Below are positions 1 to 13,100 of a stretch of 64,000 nt of DNA, piece after piece. Source of the stretch: Trichuris trichiura (taxonomy: Eukaryota; Nematoda; Enoplea; Trichinellida; Trichuridae); contig JBAJFE010000014.1 of the NCBI GenBank assembly GCA_037903355.1, forward strand, positions 5,332,001 to 5,396,000. Reading direction: 5' to 3'. The notes under the pieces were generated by a model. The model did not search any database, was not told the DNA's origin, and worked only from the letters and a program-made list of their open reading frames with translations. Position 1 is the stretch's first letter. Each line of letters begins with the position of its first letter. The translations under genes and the position numbers were made by a program.

Positions 1-3000
1 ATGCATCCAGGCGGATCACTGCGTCATCGGACATACGTTTTAAGGCTCATCGCAGATTGTAGCGAACATCCCCCGTTATGCGATTCTGAAAGCGCGAAAT
101 CGCCACTGATTAATGCTACTGACCTTGTCTTCGATACCTACATTCCTTTAATTATATCAAGCTGCACAAGGGAAGAAAATCGATATCAACGACTCTGTTG
201 TACTCCCAGATCAATGAAGATTATTCGCAATATTAATCGAGCATTTGTTCAACGATCTGTGAACAGGCAAGACTGATTTTTGAACAACCGATGGGAACCG
301 CAGATACTGCCGCTGAAGATAAGGCCTTCAGCCTCTATCGCCATTCCCAGCAAGCTTGCGACACATCCGTCGGAAAAGGAATGGTATGGTATGGTATGCC
401 TCATACTTGCAAGACGTTCTAAGCACAAGGAAAAGGCTCTCCTGCAAAATTCAGCAGGAGAGAACGCGTGTGGTTGCTCGCTGACGGTTAAAAAATTGGG
501 AAACTATGGTTTAGCAGATGAAACATCGAAAGACATTTTATTCGTGCCTCCGCATGCTAAAAGTCCGGTGCTTAACAACGGATCAATTTAACTTCATTCT
601 TTGAATGAGCCAATCTTTCGCCTATCCATTCGCAGACGATAAAATAGCTCATTCTGAATACTACGATCAATGAACCATACAACAACGGCGATACCACGTC
701 ATTCAGGCAACGAAAGCCAGCGAACTTATGGATAATATTTATTGTTTATTGAACGAATAACATTATTGAACAATGCAAGATCAGATTAAAAGCTTCAACG
801 ACCAGTCGCCGCCAACGATAATCAATTAACGCGGTGATCGAAAACTGGGCTTCTGTTAATAGGGTGAAATTCCACGTTGTCGCAAATAGGGCAACGTCGT
901 TTCAAGAATAGCATTTCGGTCCAAACTGAAGAGAAATACACCTGTTGAAACTAAATTGGTTTCCGACGTTCTTCGCTGCCGGCGAGAGCAAGGCACCTCC
1001 AGAAACTGTTTTTCACTCTCTCTCTCTTTCTTTCTGTTTTAAATCATGCTTTCGAATGGACTTCTGATCTACTTTCAAGACATTGAAGCTTAACTGGTCC
1101 ACTTATGAATACAGACTCGGACACCGAAGAAACGAACATCACAAGTTGGTTGGTAAAGCAAACTTCCTGTGGCTTTCTAGTAAAGCGCTATAACAACTTA
1201 CCCATACTTACTATTGTTTGTGACCCCCTTATTCAAAAAACATACTTACTTAAACAAAGTCACACAGCAGGAATTCACCTTCAAAGCATTCAATACTATC
1301 GTTCGATTCATAATATCTGGCAACCCTGCGTAGCATTTAACGCTATTCGCCTAATACCATACATCTTGGCTTCGTTATGTCATTGCATTCATTGAAGTAC
1401 TCAACACCGCAGGCACAATCACTCTGTAAATGCAACTGAAGGCAAATGCTACATGCATTCGTATCCTTGTAATTGTCTTCCGCATTAGCGTGTATCTTTT
1501 GAGCACAAAAAATCGCCTGTTCCTGTACAAGACATTTAGTAAAATAGGTTCTCCAACAAACAATTCCAAACTTGGAGAATCAATTGGTGGACGAATTTTT
1601 AATGAAAGGAAATAAAGAGAGCCAAGCCCAGATACAGTATCCGAAAATCAGGTACTAAAGTTGTTGAGATAGGCTCTTCTTTCTTGCAGTCCACCAATAC
1701 TTCCACGGAGAAAAGTGCCTGTCGATGCAAAGTCAATAATACACGAAAGAATGTGAGAAAATCCTCGATTTTGAACAGAATTTACAGTGGCCAGAAGGTT
1801 ACGACGAAAAATGGCAAAAACTCACTCTGAAATAGTCTATTTTCGCGACTGCTCTGTTAAACATGCGCGCAGTTTACGTAAGGTAGGAGTGGTAAACTTT
1901 AGTTGGGCGAATTGCGCACGGTTGTGAAGTAACTTGACTGATTGCTTTCTACTGACGTTTTCCGTACCTTCGGTCGAGCAGGTGGCGAAAATTGCGATTG
2001 AGCGGTCGCATTGATTTCCCTGTGAAAGCTTGTTCGTCTCTGTGGAAGCCTCAGTGGCGTGAGGCGATTTCGCGTCATATGGTCGGTTACTCATCAGTTG
2101 CTGGCTGTTTGACGGAAATATTTCTGCTGATCAAATTCGACCTGTTTACCGTTTTTCCTTTTCTTATGAATTTGTATAGCCTGCTCGTAACAGTGAAAAC
2201 GGTAAGACTGCTTTTCGCTTTTCTTTGAAACAGATTGTAATTGGCAAACAGTCGCTTCGGTTCGTTGGTTTCTTGCGTACTGCTTTTCGAATTATTTCAG
2301 AATCGCGTAGGTTGTTCTTTCCGCTCCTTCTCCGACCGGCGTTTCGCTGACGCGTACTGCTCCTATTTTGGGCATCAATTCCTATTGATCGATGTAACCA
2401 TGGCGCTGTTCCTCTCGCCGCAGAGAGGATTTGAACCGCACGTATACGCGGTCACTTTCTTACTTAACGTTCGGGTACGCTTCGGTTGGACGCATGCGCG
2501 GTTTACCGATCAATCGTATGTGAAAATATGTCGACTGAGAGTTGGGTTTGAATTTGCGCGTTATCGATTTTAACAGCGTCACTGAGGCTATGGCAAATAA
2601 GCGGAACAGCTGATTGGCCTTTCAACAACATCTTTCGCTTTCGCATAGCCTAGTCAGTGACGCTGGTTGGGCAACTTGTTTGCTTTTTCAATTTTCTTTT
2701 TCAGCGTGAATGATAGAAACGAGGCTCTTCCATTTTCTTAGCTTCCAGGCTCTGGGACTTGCGGTGGTCGTACTAGTTTTTATGACCAGAAGAAATTCGT
2801 GCAGCTCGTGCTTGTTTCAGGTTTGTCGTTTGACTAGCGCACTGACAATAATATGTCGAACGCCTCGTGAAATTTGAGATCAACAACGCTCCGCAGAAAT
2901 CGCTTTATTCTGAGTTGTTTTGAAAGACACGAATTTCTAGAGCAGCGATTGGTCGATTTACTTAGTTTGCGTCCGTCTTAGTTCACCGTCTTACTTGCGT

Positions 3001-5500
3001 TGCATATGTGGGTCATGTAAACGGTTTTTCTCTTTTTTTGAGTGCGAATTCGTAAGTATTGCAGTATGTCTAGTTGCCTGTCGTGTTCGCAAGCTTTTGT
3101 TTATCTGCTCATGTTGTAATCGCTAATTTGCGCTGTTTAACCGGTGAAAGAATCAAACTTCTTTAATACTCACATGGTGACCAGGCTTTTCCCTGTTAGG
3201 ACAATTGACTGTGCATTTTCCTCTGTTTCCTCTTTCTGGTAATCATTTTTCGTTAAGTACCGTTCATCATTTTGTACGTCCATCCATTAAAAATGTTTGC
3301 GTTATTCTTTGGCAGTGCAGTCGTGTAATAAGTTTCTGGTACAGATGATTTTTGATTCATTCGTCACGTTCTAGACTACACCTAAAGGTTAGGTTTTCTG
3401 ACCATTTATTCATTTCAACATACTTGCGTGAAAGTCCATAGCAACTTGCTTCGGTTCTTTATTCAAAGTAGAAGAACCCGTCCACACTGTAAATCAGTTC
3501 GACGAACGGAACGTTCGTTATTGACTTTATTCCGTCTTCAGCATTGAGTCTAGTAAAGAAGGGGCGAAAAATAATTTTTCTAAGTTTGTGATCTCTTCTA
3601 CGCTTCGCTATTAGAGTGGACGCAGAAATCTGGACAAGATGCCATCGTAGAAATTCCATAGTTTGAATTAATCGTTTTACGCTGTGAACTCAGTAACACG
3701 TTCGAAGTTTTATGCATCCACCAGAAAGAAGCTGCTCTGTCAGCATCATTTTTTAAATTTGAAACAACGCTAAGTTTGCCCGTATCTGTGCATGGCTGCT
3801 TATTATGTGTTTTATTTGTTCAATTGCGGCTTCAGGGATATTCAATGCCTTTGAAAAGACCCCTATCAAACGACGGAAATGTGCCTTTAACGTTACTTTT
3901 AAGTCGCTGCAAAATTTTTCTACTGCTCTGTTCGTATGGTAAGACTATTAAAACGTAGTCTACTCTGCGTTGCTTTTTCACACATGGAGCTAAAGTGGAT
4001 GAAAATTCTGCATAGTAGCCATAAGTACGTTCGCTCGTTTCAGAAGTCAACAGTGCTTTGTTTATATATTTAAGGCTATTTTCTTTATAAATTTTGTCTA
4101 CGTAGCTTTCGGCACCTACAGGGCCTTTTGCCTTACATTTATAAACTATGAAACTTCAAAGTCCGTTGTAGAAAGCTAAAATTTCAGCGTCGTTAGCTGT
4201 GCTCATCCAGTTGGTCAAGCGGTATTGTCTTTTTACCGCGAGAATTTTTACTCGTTAGAGCTACGTAAGGGAAACATGAAAGGTATCTTCGTTAGGATAA
4301 CTTTAATGCCATCCTCGGGAGCTGTTTTTTTTCACGAGATGCGCGTGGTCGTTTTAGAAAGCGAAGATTAGACTGTCACGGTTGTATACCCGCGTAAAAT
4401 TTCAAGTCGCCAAAAATTTAACTGTTTGAGTTGCTATTATGTACAGCTCAACGTACTCTATCCCCAGGATAGACTACCCGATTATATAGAAATCTTTTCC
4501 GCGGTGTCCCGTGCAAATGTTTCTAATCTTGTCCCGCTGTCTTCCGTTGTTCTAACATGGATTTCCTCTGTGTTCCAAAATGGCGCAGTGATGGTTTCCC
4601 ACCAAGGCATGCGCAACCGCCGTTAAGATTGGCATAAACGAGTGGATCATCAAATTGTGCGGCGTGCTATTATCGCTTCTGTATGCGTAGATGTACATGT
4701 ATCTCACGTCAGCATTCTCTGTAGCATTGTTTCTCGAACTAAAGGTCGCTAGTGCATTTCTTCGATGATTGCCTGACGCTAACCCAAGCAGTGGGCGAAT
4801 TAGTGAGAAAAGGTGGAGCGCGACAACATTGCCGACAGAACTTGCATGAATTTCCTAGTTGGGTAGCATGCATTTCAGCTCCTTTCACGATGTCTCCCCT
4901 TATCGTTTTTTGTCCCGTTTGAGGATCATTGGTCTGTATGTACAGTTGGCTCTCGTTATCCACGGTTAATTCGTCCAGAATTTTGAGCGTTTCACCACGT
5001 TAAGCTGAACCCGCGTTGTATAGGATACCCTATGGACAAGGCTAGGTAGCTGGGTTATGATATTGGCGAAATGGAATTGAGTCGTCGCATGTCTTCATCA
5101 ACCTCATTTCCGCGTAATAGAGCAGATAGCGAAGGCGTAGTTCTCGTCGCACATGTAGCAGGAGTGGAAGAATATATAAGTGAGATAGGTGGGGTACGTC
5201 CACTTGGCCCAATTTTATGGAAGTACGTCCTAATTTCTGTCCAGATTTTACACTTAGCTACTTTTGGACCTATTAGCCCTTTAGCGTTTCTTTTAGCTTC
5301 ACTGCCTATGTTACAGAAGACCTGTTCTCATAGAACAAGAGACCCTCAAGTCGAGAGCATTCTGAATAATTAGGACTTTGCTGCCAGACTGCATACAGTT
5401 CAGGCCAGAAGTAACATCCTCTCCTTACATGACTTTTATTTTTGCCATTACGTACATAAAGCTTAATGAACAGGCTTCGCTTTGATACCAATGAGTTCTG
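1..5500. other. Intergenic region, no gene recognised
   Basis: Open frames here are short (about 110 codons or fewer), lack recognisable motifs and are flanked by stops. I could not join them with splice sites into a convincing protein. Visible features are a CT-rich run near 1014-1036 and a short ATGGT reiteration near 380-397. A pogo-type end repeat sits at 4943-5032 and is listed separately. Part of this stretch could be promoter or 5' leader of the downstream ncl-1-like gene, but nothing proves it. Confidence 0.5.
4943..5032 (+). repeat. Pogo/Tigger-type end repeat, copy 1
   Basis: This block begins TA-CAGTTGGCTCTCGTTAT and ends near GTATAGGATACCC. It aligns along its whole length with 7351-7439. 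The start resembles terminal inverted repeats of pogo/Tigger DNA transposons, which insert at TA. No second inverted end was identified, so it may be a solo end or a decayed MITE. Confidence 0.55.
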
Positions 5501-5529
5501 GCAGATGCCCAGCACAGAAGCGTATTCCT

Positions 5530-6600
5530 GTTGCAAAGTGTTTTTACGAATATGGCAGTTTCAAGGAAGTAGGTTGCAAGACGTCAGTGCAATTGCTTTT
5601 CATGTAAACCTCCAGGTATTAAAGCAATGGGGAACGTCACTGGTGTTGAGGCAAGGCGCAGCGTCGACGATTCACCATGTGCTGGCCGTCCGCGTAGTTA
5701 TGATTCTCAAGGCAGGGAAAGATGAATTTTAGAGGTGATCGATCAGACCCCAGAGGAATCTAGTTGTCGACTCTCTGTCGAACCAGGGATTCTGCAAATC
5801 AACGTTAGACGAATTCTGTGGTAAGGGGATCTCAGGCAACGTAATCTATAGTCGTCGTATGGGCTGATGAATGACAACTGCAATAGGAGAGTTTGTGAAA
5901 CATTTTTGGAAAACAAGGTGTTGAACATTCGTGAGAACATTGGGAACTGACGAGGACATATTCAAACTGAATTTTTACGTTCGCCATAACATCAGCATCT
6001 GTTGTTTAACGCGTATCCTCACCAGACCTCCTAACGAGAAGTGATTGCCGCTGTTCTCGTCTTCTAGGCAGGAATTTGGTCTGGCAGTATGTTAGGACTG
6101 GTTCTTTTTCGATGAAAACGTCACGGCTTATTCATACTTGAAGATGATCGCGGACGATGCCGTACCCTGTGTGAAGGATATGAGCGTTATGTTCATGCAT
6201 GATAAGGCACCGGTTCACTACGGAGCATCTGGTCGGAATTACGTTTATGAAAACTTTCTATTACATCCGTGGATTGAGAGAACGGGGGGGACTCTCGAGT
6301 GACCGCCGAGGAACTATGATCTTACACCTGGTGGTTTCTTCCTGTGAGGTGTCATCAAAAATCGAGTCTAGTCCAAGAGAATTCAATCCTTGATGATTCT
6401 TAAAAAGGCAATTGAAAAAGTTTTGCTGCGGTACATGTCGAACTATGCAAGCAGTTATGTCGGTCAGGGGTAGATAAGTTAGAAAAGTGTATTGAAGCCA
6501 ACAGCAGGCAAATCGAGTTGCGATAATCCGTGTCTTTTGCATTAGTTCTTAATTTTCTCACTTCCGAAATAACATGTGTCATAATTTTGATGAACAAACC
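5530..6600 (+). pseudogene. Mariner/Tc-family transposase relic
   Basis: Fragments of a DDE transposase of the IS630-Tc1-mariner superfamily are seen in shifting + frames. Clearest is 6188-6400: a block FMHDKAPVHYGA (second catalytic Asp plus the following PxH), then WIER, then a block equivalent to the family's IEWPPRSPDLTP motif. Both Trp codons expected in the last block are TGA here. Several further stops and frameshifts precede it. No terminal repeats were identified. The element is long dead and differs from the mariner at 17341-18571. Confidence 0.6.
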
Positions 6601-7108
6601 AAGTCTTGTGAAGCTACGCCTGCACAGTTAAAAGCGCGTTACTTCTGGGCCATTCAGTATGCTGCTTACGTCAACTTGTCTTGCAGTGCTTTCGCGTCTT
6701 CGTCACGTCGCACTTAGGATGCTTCCTCTTTTACGTGAGGTAAGAAATCAAGAAAGACTGGTATGTGCGTGTGCTTTTCGCGCATCTGTGGAACTGACAG
6801 TTTAGTGTTCTGTTCTTACGCACAAAGAACTTTCAGAACACTCATGGTTCTTTTATCAACAATAGACGTTGGGACACAGGCAGCCGTGAATGCTTGTAAC
6901 GGTCTTATATAAGGGAGAGAACAGGCAAGGAGCTGGATGTGGAAATGTGAACCACCTGCTCTGTTTGGGCAGAGTAGCCCACTCTTCAGCGACCTCGTCA
7001 CTTGTCTCTATTTTAAAAAAAACGCATGGCGGATGTAAAATATCCCTTTGACCTTTCGTGAGAAAACTTCCCTTCGCGACATGATTTTCAGTCGCTGGAT
7101 GCGCGAAC

Positions 7109-7340
7109 CTTGGAGAGAATCCTCGACGACCCCTGAGCCTTTGATCGCATGCACCATTGTTTTTCTGGGATTACTTTCCTTTTTTCTCGATTTGTTTGGG
7201 TCTCTCCTCTGGTGGCTTGCCACTGCCTCTGCCACCAGAAGAGAGACCCAAACAAATAGAGAGAAAAGAGAAGTAATCCCTGGAAAACGATGGTGGATGC
7301 GATCAAAGGCTCATGGGTCGTCGAACATGCTTCCCAAGGT
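7109..7340. repeat. Large foldback (inverted repeat)
   Basis: Left arm 7109-7216 is complementary to right arm 7231-7340 with a spacer of about 14 nt. Near the loop CTCTGGTGGC pairs with GCCACCAGAAGAG. Further out, the TTTGTTTGGG/CCCAAACAAA and GACGACCC/GGGTCGTC blocks pair. Arms are imperfect (roughly 85-90% by eye). Shadow ORFs on both strands here are products of the symmetry. A pogo-type end starts only 10 bp to the right. Confidence 0.85.
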
Positions 7341-7350
7341 TGACTGTATA

Positions 7351-7439
7351 CAGTCGGCCCTCGTTATATGCAGTTAAATCATCCCGGAATTTGAGCGTTA
7401 CATAGCGTTAAACTGTATCCGCGTTATATAGGATACCCC
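7351..7439 (+). repeat. Pogo/Tigger-type end repeat, copy 2
   Basis: It begins TA-CAGTCGGCCCTCGTTATA and aligns throughout with 4943-5032, including GAATTTGAGCGTT and GTATAGGATACCC-like blocks. It directly abuts the foldback at 7109-7340, so the two could be parts of one non-autonomous element. Confidence 0.55.
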
Positions 7440-8353
7440 ATGAAAAAAGCCTAATAGGTTGTATTCTAGCTGCGTATTTCGTCCTGTCCCTTTGAATTCC
7501 TTCTGAAGCAGTTATCATACCTAGCGATCCTTCGTATTGCGGAATCTAGCTACGAGATAATGGCATCTATGAGACTGAGCTTGTCCAATGGGGCCAGCCA
7601 TCAGAATCCAAGCCATTAGATACAAGAAAGGAAAAAGGTAAGATGATCTTTCTTTAAACGCCTGGGAATCGCTTTGCTTTAATGAGCTAAGCGATGTACT
7701 GGTGCGCGGAATGGGTACAGAGCAGGACAAATATAAAATAAATAGGCGTACTTATGCAGAAACTAGTGAACATCGCATAGAACACATCCACACGGAGCAA
7801 AATCGACATCCACACGCTGCCCTCGGCCATTGATGTATTGCAAACCAGTATATCAACGGTCGCAGGGTTGATTGATGTGCAGGGCGACTGCTGAATCTCT
7901 TATTAGGACGAAATGTTTATGCGTTCACCCGGCTGTGATGCTTGAAGATGCTCTTTTGATATAAGCCATTGCCTTTAAAGGAGCCATGTTTTCGAAGTCC
8001 TTATCGAAGCTATTTTGTTCTGCATAGTACCGTTTCCCAGCGATCTTCTGTTACTAGTTAATCGGCTATTCTTCTGGAGGCTTTTAAGGTAACCTTGCTT
8101 TTGCAGAGTTGTCCCAACCGACAAACGCTGGTTTTTTATTCCTGCATTTGTGTCATTTTCTGCTTAGAGAACTTCGGCCTTGAGTTTATTCAAACGAAGT
8201 GATTTTCATTACGCTATATGAAAAGTTAAAAATGCAATGCTTCACTTCCTGTTTGAAGAGCGGGCGTATTGTAGCGGGGCAGGGATTTTCATTCGGTTTT
8301 TGCACGTCTTTCTCGCATTTTTGGTAAACAGTACGTCTGTAAAAGACCGAAAC

Positions 8354-8500
8354 AGTCCCGTCCTGTCAGCGTGATACAGAATGAGCTCCTAACGTGAAGC
8401 CGATGGCATTGGAGCGTCCCGAAAGCTCCGCAGTTTCCCTAACAATTTGCTCCTCTATTCGTTGGTAGGGCTTCTGTTTGTACACTATTTGCAAAAAAAC
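8354..8500. repeat. Degenerate member of the foldback family
   Basis: Contains the family core GAGCGTCCCGAAAGCTC, followed by a CTAACAATTTGCTCC...ATTCGTTGGTAGGGC block. The same order of blocks recurs at 23.7, 35.4, 42.2, 43.9, 53.8 and 57.5 kb. Confidence 0.6.
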
Positions 8501-8663
8501 GGGAAAAAACCTGGAAAGACCCGAATTTTCTTTTGCTTTTGCCAAATCACCAATAACTTTTGCGTTGCGGAATAGTCTTGCCGAATAACTAACGAATACT
8601 CTTAAGAGTGAGTGAAAGATTTGTGCGTAGAAAGGCTCCATCCTGTCTACTACCGCTCTGGGA

Positions 8664-8698
8664 GGCCTTAGGACTTTAGGACCTTAGTACCTTAGGAC
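8664..8698 (+). repeat. Short tandem repeat
   Basis: About four imperfect copies of an 8-9 bp unit resembling CCTTAGGAC in succession. Confidence 0.7.
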
Positions 8699-10131
8699 AA
8701 TGAATCAGTCTGATGATATTAACAGAGTTGCACTTCATTTGTAGCCAAATTGTGAAGTCAGAAAGAAGATTATGTTTCTCGGGTTCAAATGCTCCTTAGC
8801 TGCCTTGGAGATTAACATGGGCACATCTCGCAAAGCAACTGCTTGAATGGCACATTTTCCCATACAGTTTGAAATCAGGCCTGATAATTTTGCTTTAAAG
8901 TTAAAATCTGAAGCATTTTGCTCATTTCCCGTTTTTTGCTCTGATTAAGACAGCACCAGTGGCGGTCTGTAAACAAAAATTCGCTAGGTCAGTCATTACA
9001 AGTTGTTACTATTTTTTGGCTAGCCTCTGCTGTGCATTTTTGCCTGCATGACGTTTTAACCTTCGGTTTTTTTTCGAGAGTTGGTTAGTAAAGGCAGGCA
9101 GTCTCATTGGACTGATGACATCTTTTTTACTAGCTCGCGAGCGTAGCTCTGTAATGTTGACAGAAGGTTGCTTACTTAGCCTTTGGCATTCCTTGCAATG
9201 GCCCCAGAAAAGAGAGAGAAGGCTAGGCTAGTGGGTCCCTATAGGTTATTGGCCTTTCAATTTTCATGCTTGCAGTGGGTCAGCACACTACAAAAGCACC
9301 TATACTGACCTAACTGGCCTCCAGGGTAAATGAGGCCATGGCGTTTGATGTCCATCGGAGCGAAAGCTTTCACTCGTCTCAGCTAGTGCAATCTCGCTCT
9401 TCTGGTCTCTTATTCGTTATTCGTCAGGTATCTTGAGATAGCGGTATGCTTGAACATTTTGTTCACGTGATAATGCTTTGTCGGTTATGGACGAAAGGTT
9501 GTATCCGCTTGTTCAATCAGTAGGTTAGTTTTATGGCAACACGCTGGTCACGTCCAGGTTCCGGTAAACCAAGTTTTTGCATTGGTAGCGTCATCGATTT
9601 TCGCAGGGACAAAGAAAAACGGTAATATTTTGCAGGAAGTTCATTTTGGTTTTCTAATTAGGTTGTGATCATCGTCTAATAACTGTGCCCACATCAGTTA
9701 ATTTACGGATTCGATTTTGCTGAAAAAGAGAGTGAGAGTGCATTTTCAGTCTCGCTATAATAGGTTAACCGCAACACTGGTTTTGATGTTGCGCCAATCG
9801 TCGCGTTATCCCAACGCAACGTTTTGTTCACAATCAGGTTAGGAAACTCGAACAGGCATTTGCCTGTCTTCAGACTGCTGTCACGCAAACCGGTCACAGC
9901 ACGCGACGATTAAAGACTGTTTCTAACTTGCACCTGTTCTGCCCCGCTGGCAGGTGGTGCGCAAGGCGCGCGTACCTTCGCCATTATACTTCTTGCTTGA
10001 ACGAGCACTCCTTATTATGGTTAAGGTTGAAACTGACGTTTAACCGTTTATCCTAGGTTCACCGACTTGTCTCACCGATGCAGTTTGTTGTTTGATTTTG
10101 TCTGGATTGGTTCAGCCGCAGTTTCGCTGTC

Positions 10132-13100
10132 ATGACCTCTCCTGAAAGCGTTACCGAATCGGCAACGGACAGCAGTAACAGCTCGTTTGGCACGGCAGGA
10201 CCGGAAGTGGCAGTCGGCTCAGCCGTTACATCACCTACACCGAATGCGTTTGGTTCGCCACTGTCCTCCAATTTCCAGGTAAACTTTGGTCCCTTTGGCG
10301 CGTTGCAACAGCAATTCAGCAGTTTCAACGCAACTGGATCCCAATTTGCTTACGACTTCATGGGCACTCCGAGCCACCAACATTCGTCATCCACTGTAGT
10401 GCAAGTGCCAGTCTGTAATGGGTCATTGTCACCTGCCTCTATGAAAAGTGCTGCGAATGTGGTTCTCTCGGCTAACTTGACCAGATGTCCGCTATGCGGC
10501 GAAATATTTGACCAACCAAAAGTACTTGCGTGTTTCCATACGTTTTGCAAACCTTGCCTGGAAAAACAAATTGAGTCTCCAGGGCGTATCAACTGTCCGC
10601 AGTGCAGCTTAGAAACGCAAATTTGTACCGACCAGGGAGTGGACTCGTTGCTAAGCGACTTTGCTGTAATCAACTTGCAGGAGCAACAAAAAGTTCGTGC
10701 AAGCTCTTATGCTGTTTCAAACTCATCCAGCCCTACTGGAGACCGTGGATGCAAAGGAGACGACGGGAACCAACGTTTATCAGCCACCAGTAATGCGACC
10801 TCCAAAGGTTCAGGAGCTGCGTTGCAGACAAACTGTACCGGCTGTAAAAGTAAGGAGACTTTAGCGGTGGCTCATTGCTACGATTGCACCAATTATCTCT
10901 GTACAAACTGCGTTATGGCCCATCAGTACATGCACTGCTTCGAAGGCCATCGAGTGGTTGACTTAAGCCAAGTAGAGGCTAGGGACATGGAAAGAATGGT
11001 GCGATGTTTGCAGCACCGTCAGGAACCATTGCAATACTTCTGCTTCTCTTGTAACGTGCCTGTGTGCAAGGAATGCGTTGCTTCAGATCATCCCCGGAAT
11101 GTTCACCATTTCGAACCTATTACCGACGTCGGAACGCAGCAGGTAAGCAGCTTTCTCATTTATCTCTAATTACAATTAAGTTTTTAAAGCCGTTGCTCTA
11201 TTAACCTATTCTGTATGTATTAGAGAAGGGCAACAACCAGTCTTCAGCTGTCATTAGGCTGTACAAGGCGAAATATCGCGTGTTCCATTGCTTTTCTACT
11301 GCATAGTATCACACAGACTTGCGTTATTTTTTTTTTATTAGACAAGGGGTAGGATCCATTAGAAAAAGGATATTGTTTTCAGCGTTTAAAGACCTGGTAA
11401 ACTCCGTCTCGAATAAAATTTATTCGGGCAGGGTTTTATGAAAATCTGAAAATCGTTTTTGAAATTCCGCTGATTTGCATACTATTTTTGACGGACGAAG
11501 TTGGGAAAAAGGTTATAGTGAGTAGGCGAAAAGTTCATGGAATAATCTAGACATCTGGGCCCAACTCGTCCAGCTTGAAGCGCCCTTTGGCGCAACGTAC
11601 GGATGCGTGACATCATGCAAAAGTGTTGGCCTTTGCCTAGTGACTATTGTGGGCTGCGTTTTTCGTAACTTTTTAAACGCGGCTTTTAATTCATAATGAC
11701 AGGGAACAGAGCAAGCCAGAAACCGACTTGTTCCGGGTTGAAGAACTAATGGCTTATTGGATGGTATACCACCGAACTGGCAGGAAAATATTTCTGAATA
11801 CAGGCAATTTGAGGAAGGTACTTGTTGAATTGTACCTACCTATCCGCACGACTTGGGCGTTCTTTTGTCAGAGACTCTATTCGTCGCATGAAAAGATTTG
11901 TTAAAGAAAAATTCCTTCTCTTTATTGACAGGTACCTCAGCGATGGACAAACGGAGTTTGATTTTAAACCCCAGTGGGTCGACGATAAGCGCGAAAGAAG
12001 GGATTTAAGGGGGGGGGGTGAATGGCTAAGGGAGCGGCATTGCCCTTATTGTCTTTGTGGCGTAGCGAAGCTAAAAAGAGCGATGTCGCCGGAGGAATTT
12101 AGGGGAAGTGGGGCCCTCCGAGGAAATTTGCTTGGGAATCTCCACTTATCTTTTCACGACCAACTGGACAGTCCTGGCGCACTGGTACAGTAATTTCAAA
12201 GAAAAGCGATTGGTAATCTTGCTATTTCTGAGAATTCCAAAAAGCAAAGATTTTGCATGAAAAACTATCTGGGAGCGCTATTGTTTCTCTTACATTGCAA
12301 CAGTACAGTAATACCATGAAAATTCACGTATTTTTTCTGCTACTGTTGCGCCGTAAGCTTTGGCGTATCCATAACACTGCTTTCTAGAACTTAATTTTAC
12401 TTCTTCTACTGAAGCAGTGGAACCAATAGGTACCAGTACCGCTGGTTTTTTGCAAGCCCTAAGATGACTTGCAAATATTATGCGCCCTATGACGCTTCTG
12501 GCAAAAAAGTCAACAGTCTGAAAGCTATTATGATGTTCCAGAAAGTGGAATTGTTGAATATACTTCATGAAAATAGGGATTTTTGGTTGTAGTCCGCCAT
12601 TACAACATCAATGAAAGTACGGTACGCTACTTCCGGAAGAAGGAAGCGGCTATTAGGTGTACCCATTTCATCAAGTTTTTGTGAAACTGCTAAAAATGTA
12701 TCAAACGTTAGGAAGAAATGCACAGTTAGAGTGGAATCCGCATCGGCACCATGGATCAAAGACTGCAGAAAACAATACACCCATTGAAATGCCAACATTA
12801 ACAGAGGAAAAGCACAGAATCTGTACCAGCAGTTTTCAAAGGAAGAAGGCCCTAAATCACAAATTAGGATTCTCAAGGAGCACCGAAGATTCTGTTGCTT
12901 CCAGGGGATGGTTCGACCGTTTTCATGGTTCAACTTAAGGTCAGCACCGTTGTATGGACAGGCAGAGGATGCAGAGAAGTACACTGATACGTTGAGGGTC
13001 ATTGTCAGCGAGAAAAGGTACCAGCTACAACAAGTGTTCAATATAGACGAAACCAGCTTATTCTGGAAAAAATGTCATACAGAACGTATTTAATGAAAGA

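Larger units (their letters stand above)
7450..10131. other. Upstream region of the ncl-1-like gene
   Basis: No coding region recognised. It contains a degenerate member of the foldback family at about 8354-8500 and a short tandem repeat at 8664-8698. The last kilobase is probably promoter and/or 5' leader for the gene starting at 10132, inferred from position only; I could not place a transcription start. Confidence 0.4.

Noticed and set aside
2430..2460. A tRNA-like B-box (GGTTCAAATCC on the minus strand)
   Set aside because: The flanking bases do not form a T-arm stem and no acceptor or anticodon arm fits around it.
10059..10673. Minus-strand open frames opposite ncl-1 exon 1
   Set aside because: They are shadows of the coding strand, with no domain or splice context.
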